Part shown: piece by piece, positions 1 to 8,612 of the stretch | How positions within the stretch are numbered: position 1 is the first letter of the stretch | How the letters are laid out: the number at the start of each line of letters is the position of its first letter | NCBI GenBank assembly: GCA_964606065.1 | Contig: CAZSEX010000009.1 | Span: forward strand, 1-51,722 | Source of the DNA: JAFGHJ01 sp964606065 | GTDB taxonomy: Bacteria; Hydrothermota; UBA3072 | DNA: 51,722 bases | Reading direction: 5' to 3' | Made by a program: the position numbers and the translations under genes | Notes under the pieces: model-generated | What the model was told of the DNA's origin: nothing | What the model saw: only the letters and a program-made list of their open reading frames with translations | The model's database searches: none

Positions 1-35
1 ATTTCTGTGCCTATTTTTATTTAAAAACCCTGATT

Positions 36-1259
36 TTATCCGAGGGCTGATTTAATCCGTCCCACCGCCTCTTCTACCTTTTCCCGGCTGTTGAAAGAAC
101 TTATCCTTATATATCCCTTTCCGCACCTGCCGAAACCGCTGCCGGGCGTGCAAATCACATTAGCTTTGCTCAACAATAAATCAAAAAATCCCCATGAATC
201 TTTTTTCGTTTTAATCCAAATATAAGGAGAATTTTCTCCGCCATTACATTTATAATTCAATCCTTCGAACGCCTCTCTTATAATTCGGGCGTTCTCAAGA
301 TAATAATCTATAAGTAAACGAACCTGTCTCTGTCCTTCCTGCGTATATACCGCTTCAGCGGCTCTCTGCACAGGATAAGAAACACCGTTGAATTTAGTGG
401 TTTGACGTCTCTCCCACATATCATGCAAAGAATGTTTTTGTCCTTTTGAATCGTAAGCCATGCATTCCTTCGGAACAACGGTATAAGAGCAGCGGGTACC
501 TGTAAAACCGGCGGTTTTGGAAAAACTTCTAAACTCTATCGCGACGTCTTTCGCACCGTCAACTTCATAAATACTTTTAGGTATATTAGAGTCCTGTATG
601 AAAGCTTCATACGCCGCGTCGTAGAGAATGAGGGCCTTATTCTCTTTTGCGTAATCAACCCATTCTTTTAATCTATCTTTATTGATCGTCGCACCTGTGG
701 GATTATTTGGAAAACAGAGATATATTAAATCCATTTTTTCAGAAGGAATGTCGGGCACGAAATTGTTTTCCTGGTTCGAATCCAGATATACCAAATTATC
801 GTATCTACCGTCTTCCCACTTTCCTGTACGACCTGACATAACGTTTGTATCCACGTAAACGGGATATACAGGATCCGGCACGGCAACCCTGGAATCAAGG
901 GAAAAAAGTTCCTGAATATTACCGGTATCGCACTTGGCACCGTCGCTAATAAATATTTCCCCGGAAGAAATATCTGCTCCTATGGCTTTAAAATCCATCT
1001 CGGCGATTTTCTCCCTGAGGAACGAATATCCCTTATAAGGTCCGTATCCCCGGAAAGAATCATCACGCGACATTTCCTCCACAGCCGACCTGAAAGCGTC
1101 GATACAGACCTGTGGCAGGGCTTTTGTAACATCCCCTATGCCCAGACTGATTATTTCCTTTTCAGGGTTTTCCGCTTTAAATTCCTCGACTCTTTTCTCG
1201 ATTTCAGCAAAGAGATAGGAGGACTTTAATTTCAAGTAATTTTCGTTAATTCGTATCAC
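36..1259 (-). CDS. dapL: LL-diaminopimelate aminotransferase
   Basis: PLP-dependent class I/II aminotransferase that makes LL-diaminopimelate directly from tetrahydrodipicolinate, for lysine and peptidoglycan synthesis. The N-terminus (INENYLKLKSSYLFAEI) and the YGPYKGY, FISDGAKCDTGN, PDPVYPVY and FPNNPTGA segments are typical of DapL. The PLP lysine is K248 in SFSKTAGFTGTR. Length, 407 aa, is normal for the family. The start is GTG at 1259; the family N-terminus fits this codon closely. There is no Shine-Dalgarno site, and a consensus promoter ends six bases upstream, so the mRNA is probably leaderless. The gene stands alone and is divergent from the outer-membrane gene at 1457. No other lysine gene is nearby. 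Identification is confident. Confidence 0.96.
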   Translation of the reverse strand: MIRINENYLKLKSSYLFAEIEKRVEEFKAENPEKEIISLGIGDVTKALPQVCIDAFRSAVEEMSRDDSFRGYGPYKGYSFLREKIAEMDFKAIGADISSGEIFISDGAKCDTGNIQELFSLDSRVAVPDPVYPVYVDTNVMSGRTGKWEDGRYDNLVYLDSNQENNFVPDIPSEKMDLIYLCFPNNPTGATINKDRLKEWVDYAKENKALILYDAAYEAFIQDSNIPKSIYEVDGAKDVAIEFRSFSKTAGFTGTRCSYTVVPKECMAYDSKGQKHSLHDMWERRQTTKFNGVSYPVQRAAEAVYTQEGQRQVRLLIDYYLENARIIREAFEGLNYKCNGGENSPYIWIKTKKDSWGFFDLLLSKANVICTPGSGFGRCGKGYIRISSFNSREKVEEAVGRIKSALG

Positions 1260-1265
1260 GGCGAT

Positions 1266-1293
1266 ATTATAGGTTTCTACTCTAAATTGTCAA
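1266..1293 (-). promoter_or_regulatory. Promoter of dapL, leaderless type
   Basis: On the minus strand TTGACA (1293-1288), a 16-nt spacer and TATAAT (1271-1266) match the sigma70 consensus exactly. Six bases separate the -10 box from the GTG start codon, so transcription should begin at or next to the start codon. Confidence 0.85.
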
Positions 1294-1298
1294 CTCCA

Positions 1299-1316
1299 TT
1301 ACCCCGATACACTCAC
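1299..1316. repeat. Short copy of a dispersed intergenic repeat
   Basis: The string TACCCCGATACACTCA here closely matches TACCCCGATACAGTCA near 39999-40014, inside the REP-like region downstream of the HD-GYP gene. Only about 16 bases are shared, so this may be a remnant. Confidence 0.4.
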
Positions 1317-1383
1317 GTTATTTGTCATTGAACTATAATCCTCAATTTTCGACTCTAATTTCTCTCAATTTTCTTCCAAGGTA

Positions 1384-1411
1384 TTGACAAAACGAGAAAA
1401 ACACTTATTTT
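1384..1411 (+). promoter_or_regulatory. Promoter of the outer-membrane protein operon
   Basis: TTGACA (1384-1389), 16-nt spacer, TATTTT (1406-1411). The inferred leader is about 40 nt and carries a strong AAGGAGG site just before the ATG at 1457. Confidence 0.75.
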
Positions 1412-1456
1412 AATAAACATTGAACAACAAAAATAACAAAACCATAAGGAGGTTTT

Positions 1457-3133
1457 ATGAAAAAGTTAGCATTGTTGTTACTTTCTACATTTTTTATAGG
1501 AAGTATCAGCGCGCAGGTTTACGTACCTTTTCTCTACCCCTATGAAGTGCTAAATCTTGAATCATTCAGACATCAAGCTACTTTTGCCATTGAAGACGAT
1601 CTTGACAAAGGTATCGACGGAACCGATATTTTCGACGTCGAAGGCGGAAGAATATTCACGAATCTAAGCAATCTGTCAAGCGGAACAGAAGAATTGATGA
1701 ATGACTACTCTGACCACACACTCGTTATTGGCGGGATTAGTCCGGAATTTCGAAGCTTGAAAGCCGCCTTCATTTATGGCAGCGCGAAAGAGCTTGATTC
1801 ATACTTCAGTTCATATTCCGGAACCGAAATGCAGGATGTTAACAGTGATGGATCCCTCGACTTTATGGAATCCATTGACGGAAATGATTTAGAAGAATAT
1901 TCAAGCGGTGAAAGCTGCATCCTTTTGAATCTTGGGTACAATATTGGAAATAACAACAAAATAGCTTTAACCTACCAACGAGTGAAAGGTGAAGATAGTT
2001 TTGAGGGTAAAGATTCTACATACGAAACCACTTCCGACATTTCCACAGGAGATGTTTTATATCTGAGTGAAGATTATTTAAATGAAAATTCATCAGGAGA
2101 AGCACCAACCTCAATTTATACCCTTTCTTACTCCACACCTTTAAGCGGAATTACACTTAGAGGAGATATTTACTTCTCTTCCGGAAGCTATAAAAACACC
2201 TCCGATGGGATAGCATACAATATGGAAAATCTTGCCCCCTCCACCCCTTCGATCACAGAGATAACTCTGGATACAACAATTTATAGCTATGTGGATGACT
2301 ATACCGGCAACCTGGCCGGTGTTTCCCTCGAACTCAGCGATTTGAATGATGGGTTATATTGGGAAGTATCGGGCAACTTTGGGATGATCTTCGGGAGCGG
2401 AAATTACGAAGAATCAGAATACGAACATGACATCGATCAAAGCATGAACGCCGGAAATGTGTCCGTGGGTGAAGCGGTTAATAATGCAAGCTCTGTGGGT
2501 CCGATTTCAATCTCCGGGAACAATTTCGGAGGCAGCGGCAGAATAGAATGGCAATTAAGCGAAAACGTTCTTTTTGGATTGGGATTAATGTTTAACAATT
2601 TAAGTTTTTCTGAAGATTATGAAAATAAAAGGTCACGTTTTGGCAGTGAGTCATACGACGACGGCGATGCGGAACCAAATGATGGCGATGATTTAATAGG
2701 AACATTGGTTGGTTCGGATTCTACTCTTTATACCGTCGAAATCGCTGCCACCAGCATAGCCATACCGGCAGGAATAGAATTGAATTTCGGAAAGAATAAA
2801 GACTGGTTCCTCAGGCTTGGAGCTATGGCTAACAACTCCAGAGAAAGAATCACGTATACGGAAGATGTGGTTGAAATCGAAAGAGATGTTATAACAATAA
2901 TTTATGGTAATGGAGACACAACTGTAACCTATGACGATAATGTAGAATACTACGATTCTAAAGAAAGTGAATATTATCATTATCAGAATGTGTGGTTCGC
3001 ATACGGTCTCGGATGGAAACCCTCACCCAATTTATCTCTCGACCTATTAACTATGTTCGATATAAATGATACCGAACTCCTATCTACCGAATGGTTACAA
3101 TCTCTAAAACTTTCAGCCACGGTAAGCTTCTAA
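1457..3133 (+). CDS. Outer-membrane beta-barrel-like protein, function unknown
   Basis: The 558-aa product has a clear signal peptide (hydrophobic residues 4-16, likely cleavage after SISA at 19). The mature chain is rich in alternating strand-like segments, acidic D/E/S/G/N loops and aromatic residues. It ends in LSATVSF, a terminal aromatic residue as in many outer-membrane barrels. Near residues 160-185 (LLNLGYNIGNNNKIALTYQR) and 370-385 there are barrel-hairpin-like patterns. No enzymatic motif is visible. The start is fixed by AAGGAGG 6 nt upstream. It is followed 13 nt later by a lipoprotein gene, probably co-transcribed, so the two may act together at the outer membrane. Function is unknown; the barrel call is inference. 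Confidence 0.7.
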   Translation: MKKLALLLLSTFFIGSISAQVYVPFLYPYEVLNLESFRHQATFAIEDDLDKGIDGTDIFDVEGGRIFTNLSNLSSGTEELMNDYSDHTLVIGGISPEFRSLKAAFIYGSAKELDSYFSSYSGTEMQDVNSDGSLDFMESIDGNDLEEYSSGESCILLNLGYNIGNNNKIALTYQRVKGEDSFEGKDSTYETTSDISTGDVLYLSEDYLNENSSGEAPTSIYTLSYSTPLSGITLRGDIYFSSGSYKNTSDGIAYNMENLAPSTPSITEITLDTTIYSYVDDYTGNLAGVSLELSDLNDGLYWEVSGNFGMIFGSGNYEESEYEHDIDQSMNAGNVSVGEAVNNASSVGPISISGNNFGGSGRIEWQLSENVLFGLGLMFNNLSFSEDYENKRSRFGSESYDDGDAEPNDGDDLIGTLVGSDSTLYTVEIAATSIAIPAGIELNFGKNKDWFLRLGAMANNSRERITYTEDVVEIERDVITIIYGNGDTTVTYDDNVEYYDSKESEYYHYQNVWFAYGLGWKPSPNLSLDLLTMFDINDTELLSTEWLQSLKLSATVSF

Positions 3134-3146
3134 AGGGAGGTAAGAA

Positions 3147-4391
3147 ATGAAAAAAGCATTAATATTATTTTTGACTGTTTCTCTAATAGTAATAAGCTGT
3201 ACAGACAAGGATACTTCGCCCCTGGGACCCACGACCACAGACATCGATACTTCGGAAGATAATGCTGTGACAATTTCTTTTGGGTCCATATCATCTCAAG
3301 ATTCGGTAGGTGTTAACCCGGCTGATCCGGGCAGCTGGATATATTTAGGTTTCAATGAGGTTATAGATACTTTAAACACCTCTGGCATCAGGATATCTAC
3401 AACTACTAGCGGCACCTATGTTCCCATAACGTTAGAGTGGAATATTTCAGGAGGAGAAACCGATCTCAACGTAAGACCCCAAGGTACGTATGAGTATAAC
3501 ACCACCTATATTTTAAGAATCACAGGCAGTGAGATTATAGATATTTATGGCAACACACTCGATATCGATGGCGACGGCAAAGAAGGCGAAGCTCCGGATG
3601 ACAATTTAATAATTCCTTTCCAAACTTTTAGATCTGATTCAACAGCAGGAGACGCCCCGGCATTATTAGAGGACACGCTTGCCCCTCGAATTGTCAGCGG
3701 TTTCTACTTCCTGCGAAAAGGAGATACCGTTACGACTAATCCCTGGACCGACGCAAAACTTGCCGTTAATATCATTGATTTGAAAATAAACAAAAACGAT
3801 TCAACAATAATTCCTATCGGTTTACCGTCAAGTTCTTTAAACAGCAATACGATCAAACTATTAGAAAGAGACAGCGGCAGCGAAATAGGAATTAGCGTTA
3901 GCTATGTTGCGGATACCAGCAAGGATAATTTTGGCAGAGTTAAGATAACTCCGACGGATAATTTACTCCCCGGAACTTTCTATAAATTACAAATATTGGC
4001 TTCAATAGCCGACGCGAATGGAAATAAGCTAAATAAAGTAAATTATCTGGCTGACGAGTATTACTTCCAAACACTTGCATCAGATGAAGACAGCACCAGT
4101 GTAAAGAAAGATATAACTCCCCCGTATGTAGGCGTATGGTCTTCTTTCGGTTCCTCTTTTGAAGTTACATTTAACGAAAAAATCGATCCGGAAACCATAT
4201 CCGCAAGCACTATATACTTAGAGGGTGGTATCGAAGGCTTCCTTTCTGTAAGAGAAGTGCTGGATTATACGGCAGTAAGATTTACAAGAAAAGATGGAGA
4301 GAGTGTTGTCGGTTATACCGGTGTTGTCACATCGGATATAAAAGATCTGGCAGGAAACAGAAAACAAAGCATAAGTTTTCATAATTTCTAA
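3147..4391 (+). CDS. Lipoprotein with bacterial Ig-like (Big_5/SbsA-type) domains
   Basis: The 414-aa product starts with a lipoprotein signal peptide; the lipobox LIVISC places the lipidated cysteine at residue 18. It contains repeated Ig-like modules of the kind found in SbsA and other surface proteins: 'P...VDP...I.I.FNEVIDTLN', 'LAPRIVSGFYFL', 'PPYVGVWSSFGSSFEVTFNEKIDPETIS'. Each has the motif F(N)E.I(D) followed by a Ser/Thr-rich strand. A calcium-type DIDGDGKEGE segment lies near residue 135. It overlaps nothing and follows the barrel gene by 13 nt behind AGGGAGG. A strong terminator follows. Likely exported and surface- or periplasm-exposed; ligand unknown. Confidence 0.75.
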   Translation: MKKALILFLTVSLIVISCTDKDTSPLGPTTTDIDTSEDNAVTISFGSISSQDSVGVNPADPGSWIYLGFNEVIDTLNTSGIRISTTTSGTYVPITLEWNISGGETDLNVRPQGTYEYNTTYILRITGSEIIDIYGNTLDIDGDGKEGEAPDDNLIIPFQTFRSDSTAGDAPALLEDTLAPRIVSGFYFLRKGDTVTTNPWTDAKLAVNIIDLKINKNDSTIIPIGLPSSSLNSNTIKLLERDSGSEIGISVSYVADTSKDNFGRVKITPTDNLLPGTFYKLQILASIADANGNKLNKVNYLADEYYFQTLASDEDSTSVKKDITPPYVGVWSSFGSSFEVTFNEKIDPETISASTIYLEGGIEGFLSVREVLDYTAVRFTRKDGESVVGYTGVVTSDIKDLAGNRKQSISFHNF

Positions 4392-4415
4392 AAAAAGCCG
4401 GATAAAGAACACTTA

Positions 4416-4453
4416 AAATAAAACAGCCTCTCTTTTGAGAGGCTGTTTTATTT
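4416..4453. terminator. Bidirectional Rho-independent terminator
   Basis: A perfect 17-bp stem (4416-4432 with 4437-4453) closes a TTTT loop. The GC core is GCCTCTC/GAGAGGC and A/T tracts flank both sides, so it can act on both strands. It separates the convergent lipoprotein and tolB genes and includes the tolB stop codon (4448-4450). Confidence 0.93.
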
Positions 4454-5701
4454 CTCTAAGTAAGGCGACCAGTCGGGAGCGTAAGCAGAGAGTCTGCGGG
4501 TAAGTCTGCGCTGTCTTGTCCCATCCCAATTCATCGTCCACAACTCATAACGATAAGTACGATTTGAAGAAAATACGATATGTAAACCATCCGGCGACCA
4601 CGAAGGATCTTCATTATTACCGTCGAAGGTCAGCTGAATGGGCTGGAAATCACTGGGGTCCGTCACACAGATTTGCTGTGAATAGTCGGATTGACGGGAA
4701 ACGTAAGCAATCAAACTGCCCTTTGGAGACCAGGCGGGTGAAGTATTATAATCACCGTGAAAAGTAAGCCTCCTGACATTACCGCCGTGAACGTCCATAA
4801 TGTAAATTTGAGGCATACCGCTGCGGTCGGACACAAAAGCGATCTCGCGACCGTTAGGAGAAAAAACCGGAGAACAATCGACTGCCCGGTTATGGGTAAG
4901 ACGATTCAATTTTTTCTTTTCGAGATCCAGAATATAAATCTCGCTGTTCCCGTCTCTCGACATGGTGAGGGTGATTTTTGTACCATCGGGCGAATAATCG
5001 GGAGCGAAATTTAGCCCCCTGTATGAGAATACAGCCCTCGAGTCTTTTGTGTCAACATTCAAAAGATTAAGAACCAACCGGTCGACATTATAGTTAGAAT
5101 ACAATATTCTATTACCGTCCGAACCCCAGCACGGAAAAAGATTATAGTTATCATTATCCGTAAGCTGTGTGAAGTTGGACCTGTCATAATCAATTAAACC
5201 TAATTCTTTTTTGCCGTTTTCCATATAAGAAAAAACAATTTTCGTTGTAGCGATACCTTTTTCTCCGGTAAGTCTTTCTATAATTTGATTTGAGATACGG
5301 TGAGCCAGGTTTCTTACATCATCCGAAACCTCAAAATATAATTCTCCTATAGTTTCTTTAGATTTAAAATCCTGCAGGGAAATAATTAAATTCGGTTCAT
5401 TGACAGAAATTTTGATGAATACGCCGCTTTTAGCGAATTCACCCGTAAAAATCGTGGTATCGGAATAAAGAGCGAAATATAAAGAATAATCCAGATCGTA
5501 CTTCATTATTCTATCTATATTTTTCACTCTCCTTATAAATCCGGGAGAACCCAGAATATGGAGCGAATCGATTACCAGATTGATTTTTCCTCCAGCGTAA
5601 TCGGTAAGCCGCAGGAAAACATCCTGGCAGTAAACACTTAAAGAGGGCACGAACAAAAAAAACAATATTTTAAACCTGTTAATAGAAAAAATTCCCTTCA
5701 T
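4448..5701 (-). CDS. tolB: Tol-Pal system beta-propeller protein TolB
   Basis: Periplasmic TolB-like protein of 417 aa. Residues 1-26 are a signal peptide (hydrophobic core ILFFLFVPSLSVYC). An N-terminal domain spans about 27-155. A C-terminal six-bladed propeller of PD40/WD40-like repeats follows from about 160: 'PCWGSDGNRILYSN', 'APDYSPDGTKITLT', 'SPVFSPNGREIAFVS', 'SPAWSPKGSLIAYVS', 'DPSWSPDGLHIVFSS', 'APDWSPY'. The start ATG overlaps the upstream tolA-like stop by 4 nt (ATGA), so it is translationally coupled. Last gene of the Tol-Pal operon. TolB normally links Pal to the inner-membrane TolQRA machine during outer-membrane constriction. Confidence 0.93.
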   Translation of the reverse strand: MKGIFSINRFKILFFLFVPSLSVYCQDVFLRLTDYAGGKINLVIDSLHILGSPGFIRRVKNIDRIMKYDLDYSLYFALYSDTTIFTGEFAKSGVFIKISVNEPNLIISLQDFKSKETIGELYFEVSDDVRNLAHRISNQIIERLTGEKGIATTKIVFSYMENGKKELGLIDYDRSNFTQLTDNDNYNLFPCWGSDGNRILYSNYNVDRLVLNLLNVDTKDSRAVFSYRGLNFAPDYSPDGTKITLTMSRDGNSEIYILDLEKKKLNRLTHNRAVDCSPVFSPNGREIAFVSDRSGMPQIYIMDVHGGNVRRLTFHGDYNTSPAWSPKGSLIAYVSRQSDYSQQICVTDPSDFQPIQLTFDGNNEDPSWSPDGLHIVFSSNRTYRYELWTMNWDGTRQRRLTRRLSAYAPDWSPYLEK

Positions 5702-6330
5702 CTGGCGGTCAAAAATTCCAGATGTACTTTTAAATAGTCGTCGGAAAATTCCTGGGGTAAAGGCGGTAGTTTCTTTGTTAAAGCCACAGCCCTTATCGTA
5801 GATTCGTTATATATTTCATCTCCGGAATCATTTTCGATTCTGATATTGGAAATCGAACCATTTTTATCTACCTCGAAATAAACCACACTTTTCAAAATAA
5901 TATCTTTATTTTTATAAGGATTGTTCCAATTCTGTCCGATTTTACTCAAAAGTATATTCAGGTAATAAGAATAATTAAACCCCCTGCCGCTGCCTGTATA
6001 AATTTGCGGACTTATATCGGGTAAACCGTCGGGCAACCCTTTTTTACGGGTAACTTTTTTATCTATTTTCTTTTCGCCGCTTTTTTTAATATCCTTTTTC
6101 TCTTTTGGGGCGGTTTTCTCCTCGTTTTTTTTTCTCTCGTTTTTTTTATCCGACTCTGGCTTTTCCGGGATCTCCCTCTTCCCTTTAACTTTAGGCTGCG
6201 GAAGAGGAGCGATGTTTACCCGGTATATCTCGACATCCGGTCTGGATTTCAAACTTCTCTTTGTGGTGATTCCAAGTGTAGAAAAAAGTGTCGTATGAAG
6301 CAATAGAGAAAACAAATAAAATCGATTCAT
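5698..6330 (-). CDS. TolA/TonB-like energy-transducing protein
   Basis: The 210-aa product has one N-terminal membrane segment (FYLFSLLLHTTLFSTLGI). A long charged Lys/Glu/Pro linker follows (about 45-105, many KKxEK and EKKD repeats), then a TonB/TolA C-terminal domain (about 115-205; 'YYLNILLSKIGQNWNNP', 'VVYFEVDKNGSISNIRI', 'ESTIRAVALTKKLPPLPQEF'). Its place between tolR and tolB implies the TolA role of spanning the periplasm from TolQR toward Pal/TolB. It is shorter than E. coli TolA (421 aa). Its start overlaps the tolR stop by 4 nt. The fold is confident; TolA rather than TonB is inferred from context. Confidence 0.85.
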   Translation of the reverse strand: MNRFYLFSLLLHTTLFSTLGITTKRSLKSRPDVEIYRVNIAPLPQPKVKGKREIPEKPESDKKNERKKNEEKTAPKEKKDIKKSGEKKIDKKVTRKKGLPDGLPDISPQIYTGSGRGFNYSYYLNILLSKIGQNWNNPYKNKDIILKSVVYFEVDKNGSISNIRIENDSGDEIYNESTIRAVALTKKLPPLPQEFSDDYLKVHLEFLTAR

Positions 6331-6734
6331 CTATTCTCTGAAAACTCCGCCACCAAACCCAATTCGGTCACTCCCGCTTTTCTCATTTTACCTATAACCG
6401 TTACCACATAACCGTAATCTATGTTTTTATCCGACCGAAGATAAACAGTTATCCCGGGCGGTTTTTTTTCTAAAATTTCTTTTAATATACTTTCAAATTT
6501 TCCCGATTCTATTTCCTCATTTTCGATGAAAAGACTCTTATCATTTTTAATAGTGACAGTAATTCCCTCTTCATCGTGAGGCAGAGAAGCATCGGTTCGA
6601 GGTAAATCCACATCTATTCCGGGAGTCATCATGGGAGCTGTAATAATAAAAACCACCAGAATTGTTAAAGCTACATCTACAAGATTCGTTATGTTTAAAT
6701 CCTGAATGAGACCCCTGTTTCTATCCTTCTTCAA
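6327..6734 (-). CDS. tolR: ExbD/TolR family proton-channel subunit
   Basis: The 135-aa protein has one N-terminal membrane helix (about 17-37, NLVDVALTILVVFIITAPMM). It carries the conserved channel aspartate D20, preceded by the usual LNITN segment. The periplasmic domain contains DVDLPRT and GITVYLRSDKNIDYGYVV, typical of ExbD/TolR. The start is TTG at 6734, 14 nt inside the end of tolQ, so translation is coupled. It would form the proton-driven motor with TolQ. Confidence 0.92.
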   Translation of the reverse strand: MKKDRNRGLIQDLNITNLVDVALTILVVFIITAPMMTPGIDVDLPRTDASLPHDEEGITVTIKNDKSLFIENEEIESGKFESILKEILEKKPPGITVYLRSDKNIDYGYVVTVIGKMRKAGVTELGLVAEFSENR

Positions 6735-7383
6735 TCAATCCTCGTTTAAGGTTCGCGAATGCTTCACTGATAAAGGAATCGAGGTGAGACTCCATTCTGA
6801 TTATCCGACTGCGTAAAAGATTATTAAAAATTAAAGCCGGAATCGCGACAAGCAATCCGTAAACAGTAGAAATCAGGGCATCCGTAATACCGGGGGCGAC
6901 GACCATTATATGGGCGGAACCCCGAGCCCTTATCTCTAAAAAAGCCTCCATAATTCCCCACACTGTTCCTAAAAGTCCTAAAAACGGGCTTGCAGCTACA
7001 ATAGTTCCTAAAACCGGCAGATTATTTTCCAGGTTTTCTATCTCCGATCCTTTTGCCCTATCCATGGCGAGTTTTATATTATCCGACATTTGAATCGCTT
7101 CAGGACCGGCGTTTGCCTTAAGAAACCTGAACTCTTCAAGCCCGCTTTTTAAGACCCTTCCGTAAGGATTGTTATTCAGCAAATAACCGAGATTTTGCGT
7201 TTTTTCTATGTTTCCGTGAAACCGAAAATTATTCAAGAATGCCTTTATCTGCTTCCTCGCGGCTCTCAAGTCATAAGTTTTTTTAAAAAATATAGCCCAT
7301 GACCAGACAGAAAAAAAAACAAGAACAACCATTATAATTTGGACCGCGATACCCGATTCTAAAAAAATTCTGAATATATTCAC
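6721..7383 (-). CDS. tolQ: TolQ/ExbB family inner-membrane motor protein
   Basis: 220 aa with three membrane helices (about 12-33, 121-150 and 165-190). The MotA/TolQ/ExbB signature is visible: 'PVLGTIVAASPFLGLLGTVWGIM' and 'GITDALISTVYGLLVAIPALIFNN'. The large cytoplasmic loop (40-120) is as expected. The start is GTG overlapping the ybgF stop (GTGA). With TolR it uses the proton gradient to drive the TolA-like protein. Confidence 0.93.
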   Translation of the reverse strand: MNIFRIFLESGIAVQIIMVVLVFFSVWSWAIFFKKTYDLRAARKQIKAFLNNFRFHGNIEKTQNLGYLLNNNPYGRVLKSGLEEFRFLKANAGPEAIQMSDNIKLAMDRAKGSEIENLENNLPVLGTIVAASPFLGLLGTVWGIMEAFLEIRARGSAHIMVVAPGITDALISTVYGLLVAIPALIFNNLLRSRIIRMESHLDSFISEAFANLKRGLIEEG

Positions 7384-8060
7384 TGGTTCAACCTGTTCCC
7401 GGCGAGCGCCGCTTCCGGGGAATTAGGATATTCTTTTATAACCCGGTTAAAATACATCCTGGCAATTTTCAACTCATTCGCCTCTTCGTATATTATACCG
7501 ATTTTATACAAAGCGGTTGGCTTTTTATTGCTTTCCGGGTATCCGTTTGCCAATTCATTGAATGTATTAACCGCGTCCTGCCTTTTTCCCATAGCGTAGT
7601 AACACTCTCCAATCCAGTACAACGCGTTGTCTAAAAGAGAAGACCCGGGAGCAATTTTCATATAGGATCTGAATCCTTCTATAGATTCTTTATAGTTGCC
7701 CTTAACGTAGTTCAAGTAAGCCGACTCATAAATCATTCTTGCTTCAGGACTGAGAGAAGTGATTTCCGCCGAATCGGTATCCGATTTCCCTTCCTCTCCC
7801 AATTTCCCATTTATTTGATTTAATCGAGACTCGGATTCACTCAACCGGGTGTTTAACATTTCTATTTTTTCAGCCATCTCCTCAGATTTGGTATACAAGT
7901 CCACTCGGAGTTGAGCGATTTGCTTCGACTGCTTCTGTGTGTAATATCTCAAACTGTCCAGCTGCCAGTAATACCCCTCAAAATGCTTCGGTTTAAAACA
8001 TCCAACAAAAAGCAGGAGCAAAAAAAACCCAACATTCAGCAATTTTGATTGCTTCGGCAT
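7380..8060 (-). CDS. Tol-Pal system protein YbgF/CpoB, lipoprotein form
   Basis: 226 aa. The N-terminus is a lipoprotein signal (lipobox LFVGC, Cys21). In E. coli CpoB is a soluble periplasmic protein, so membrane anchoring here is a difference. Residues about 35-90 form a coiled coil used for trimerisation in the family. Residues about 108-226 carry three TPR-like units ('YESAYLNYVKGNYKESIEGFRSYM', 'ALYWIGECYYAMGKRQDAVNTFNEL', 'ALYKIGIIYEEANELKIARMYFNRVI'). Lies between pal and tolQ and overlaps tolQ by 4 nt. It probably coordinates Tol function with peptidoglycan synthesis. Confidence 0.88.
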   Translation of the reverse strand: MPKQSKLLNVGFFLLLLFVGCFKPKHFEGYYWQLDSLRYYTQKQSKQIAQLRVDLYTKSEEMAEKIEMLNTRLSESESRLNQINGKLGEEGKSDTDSAEITSLSPEARMIYESAYLNYVKGNYKESIEGFRSYMKIAPGSSLLDNALYWIGECYYAMGKRQDAVNTFNELANGYPESNKKPTALYKIGIIYEEANELKIARMYFNRVIKEYPNSPEAALAGNRLNQ

Positions 8061-8094
8061 TCTGAACTTTTGAATTTACTATAACTGTTATTTT

Positions 8095-8562
8095 TTACTT
8101 TACTACAAATTCGCAGCGGCGGTTCATTTCCAGATTTTCAGGATCGAGTGGTCTTTCTTCTCCGTAGCTTACAGTCGACAATCTATCGGCAGAAACACCG
8201 AGACCAACAAGATAATCATATGCCGCTTTCGCTCTTCTCTCACCCAGAGCCATATTGTATTCGGAAGTTCCTATTCTACAACAATGTCCTTCAATAACTA
8301 TGTTTACTTCCGGATATAATTCAAGCATTTCACTATTAGTTTCTAAAACTTCCGCTGCGTCGGAACGAACGTTTGATTTGTCGAAATCAAAGAATACTCG
8401 GTTCAAAACCAGCGCGGGCTTTTCCGGCTCAACTACAGTTGTATCTTCTTCAACAACCTCCGGTTCTTCCACTGGTTCTTCCTCTACTACCGGCGCGCCA
8501 CCACATCCGATAAACAGGACAACAATCAACAATACGGGTACAAACAATTTTAAATAACGCAT
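8095..8562 (-). CDS. pal: Peptidoglycan-associated lipoprotein Pal with altered DAP-binding motif
   Basis: 155 aa. The lipobox LFIGC gives lipidated Cys20, followed by an acidic P/V/E-rich linker (24-48) and an OmpA-like domain (about 52-155: 'VFFDFDKSNVRSDA', 'GERRAKAAYDYLVGLGV', 'RLSTVSYGEERP', 'NRRCEFVV'). First gene of the Tol-Pal operon, with its own promoter and an AAGGAGG site. The usual GHTDERG/GHCDERG segment reads GHCCRIG (92-98). The aspartate known in this family to bind meso-DAP is therefore replaced by Cys95, next to Cys94, while the Arg of GERRA is kept. Peptidoglycan binding may be altered, or the two cysteines may be functional. Confidence 0.92.
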   Translation of the reverse strand: MRYLKLFVPVLLIVVLFIGCGGAPVVEEEPVEEPEVVEEDTTVVEPEKPALVLNRVFFDFDKSNVRSDAAEVLETNSEMLELYPEVNIVIEGHCCRIGTSEYNMALGERRAKAAYDYLVGLGVSADRLSTVSYGEERPLDPENLEMNRRCEFVVK

Positions 8563-8583
8563 CCTCGCCTCCTTTTTTTATAC

Positions 8584-8612
8584 ATGATACCAAAAAACCC
8601 ATTTATTGTCAA
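8584..8612 (-). promoter_or_regulatory. Promoter of the Tol-Pal operon
   Basis: Minus strand TTGACA (8612-8607), 17-nt spacer, TATCAT (8589-8584). The -35 box contains the TGA stop codon of the upstream HIT gene. A leader with AAGGAGG precedes the pal ATG. Confidence 0.8.

Noticed and set aside
4516..5014. Plus-strand ORFs over tolB
   Set aside because: Shadow frames of the tolB propeller repeats without ribosome sites or recognisable protein features.
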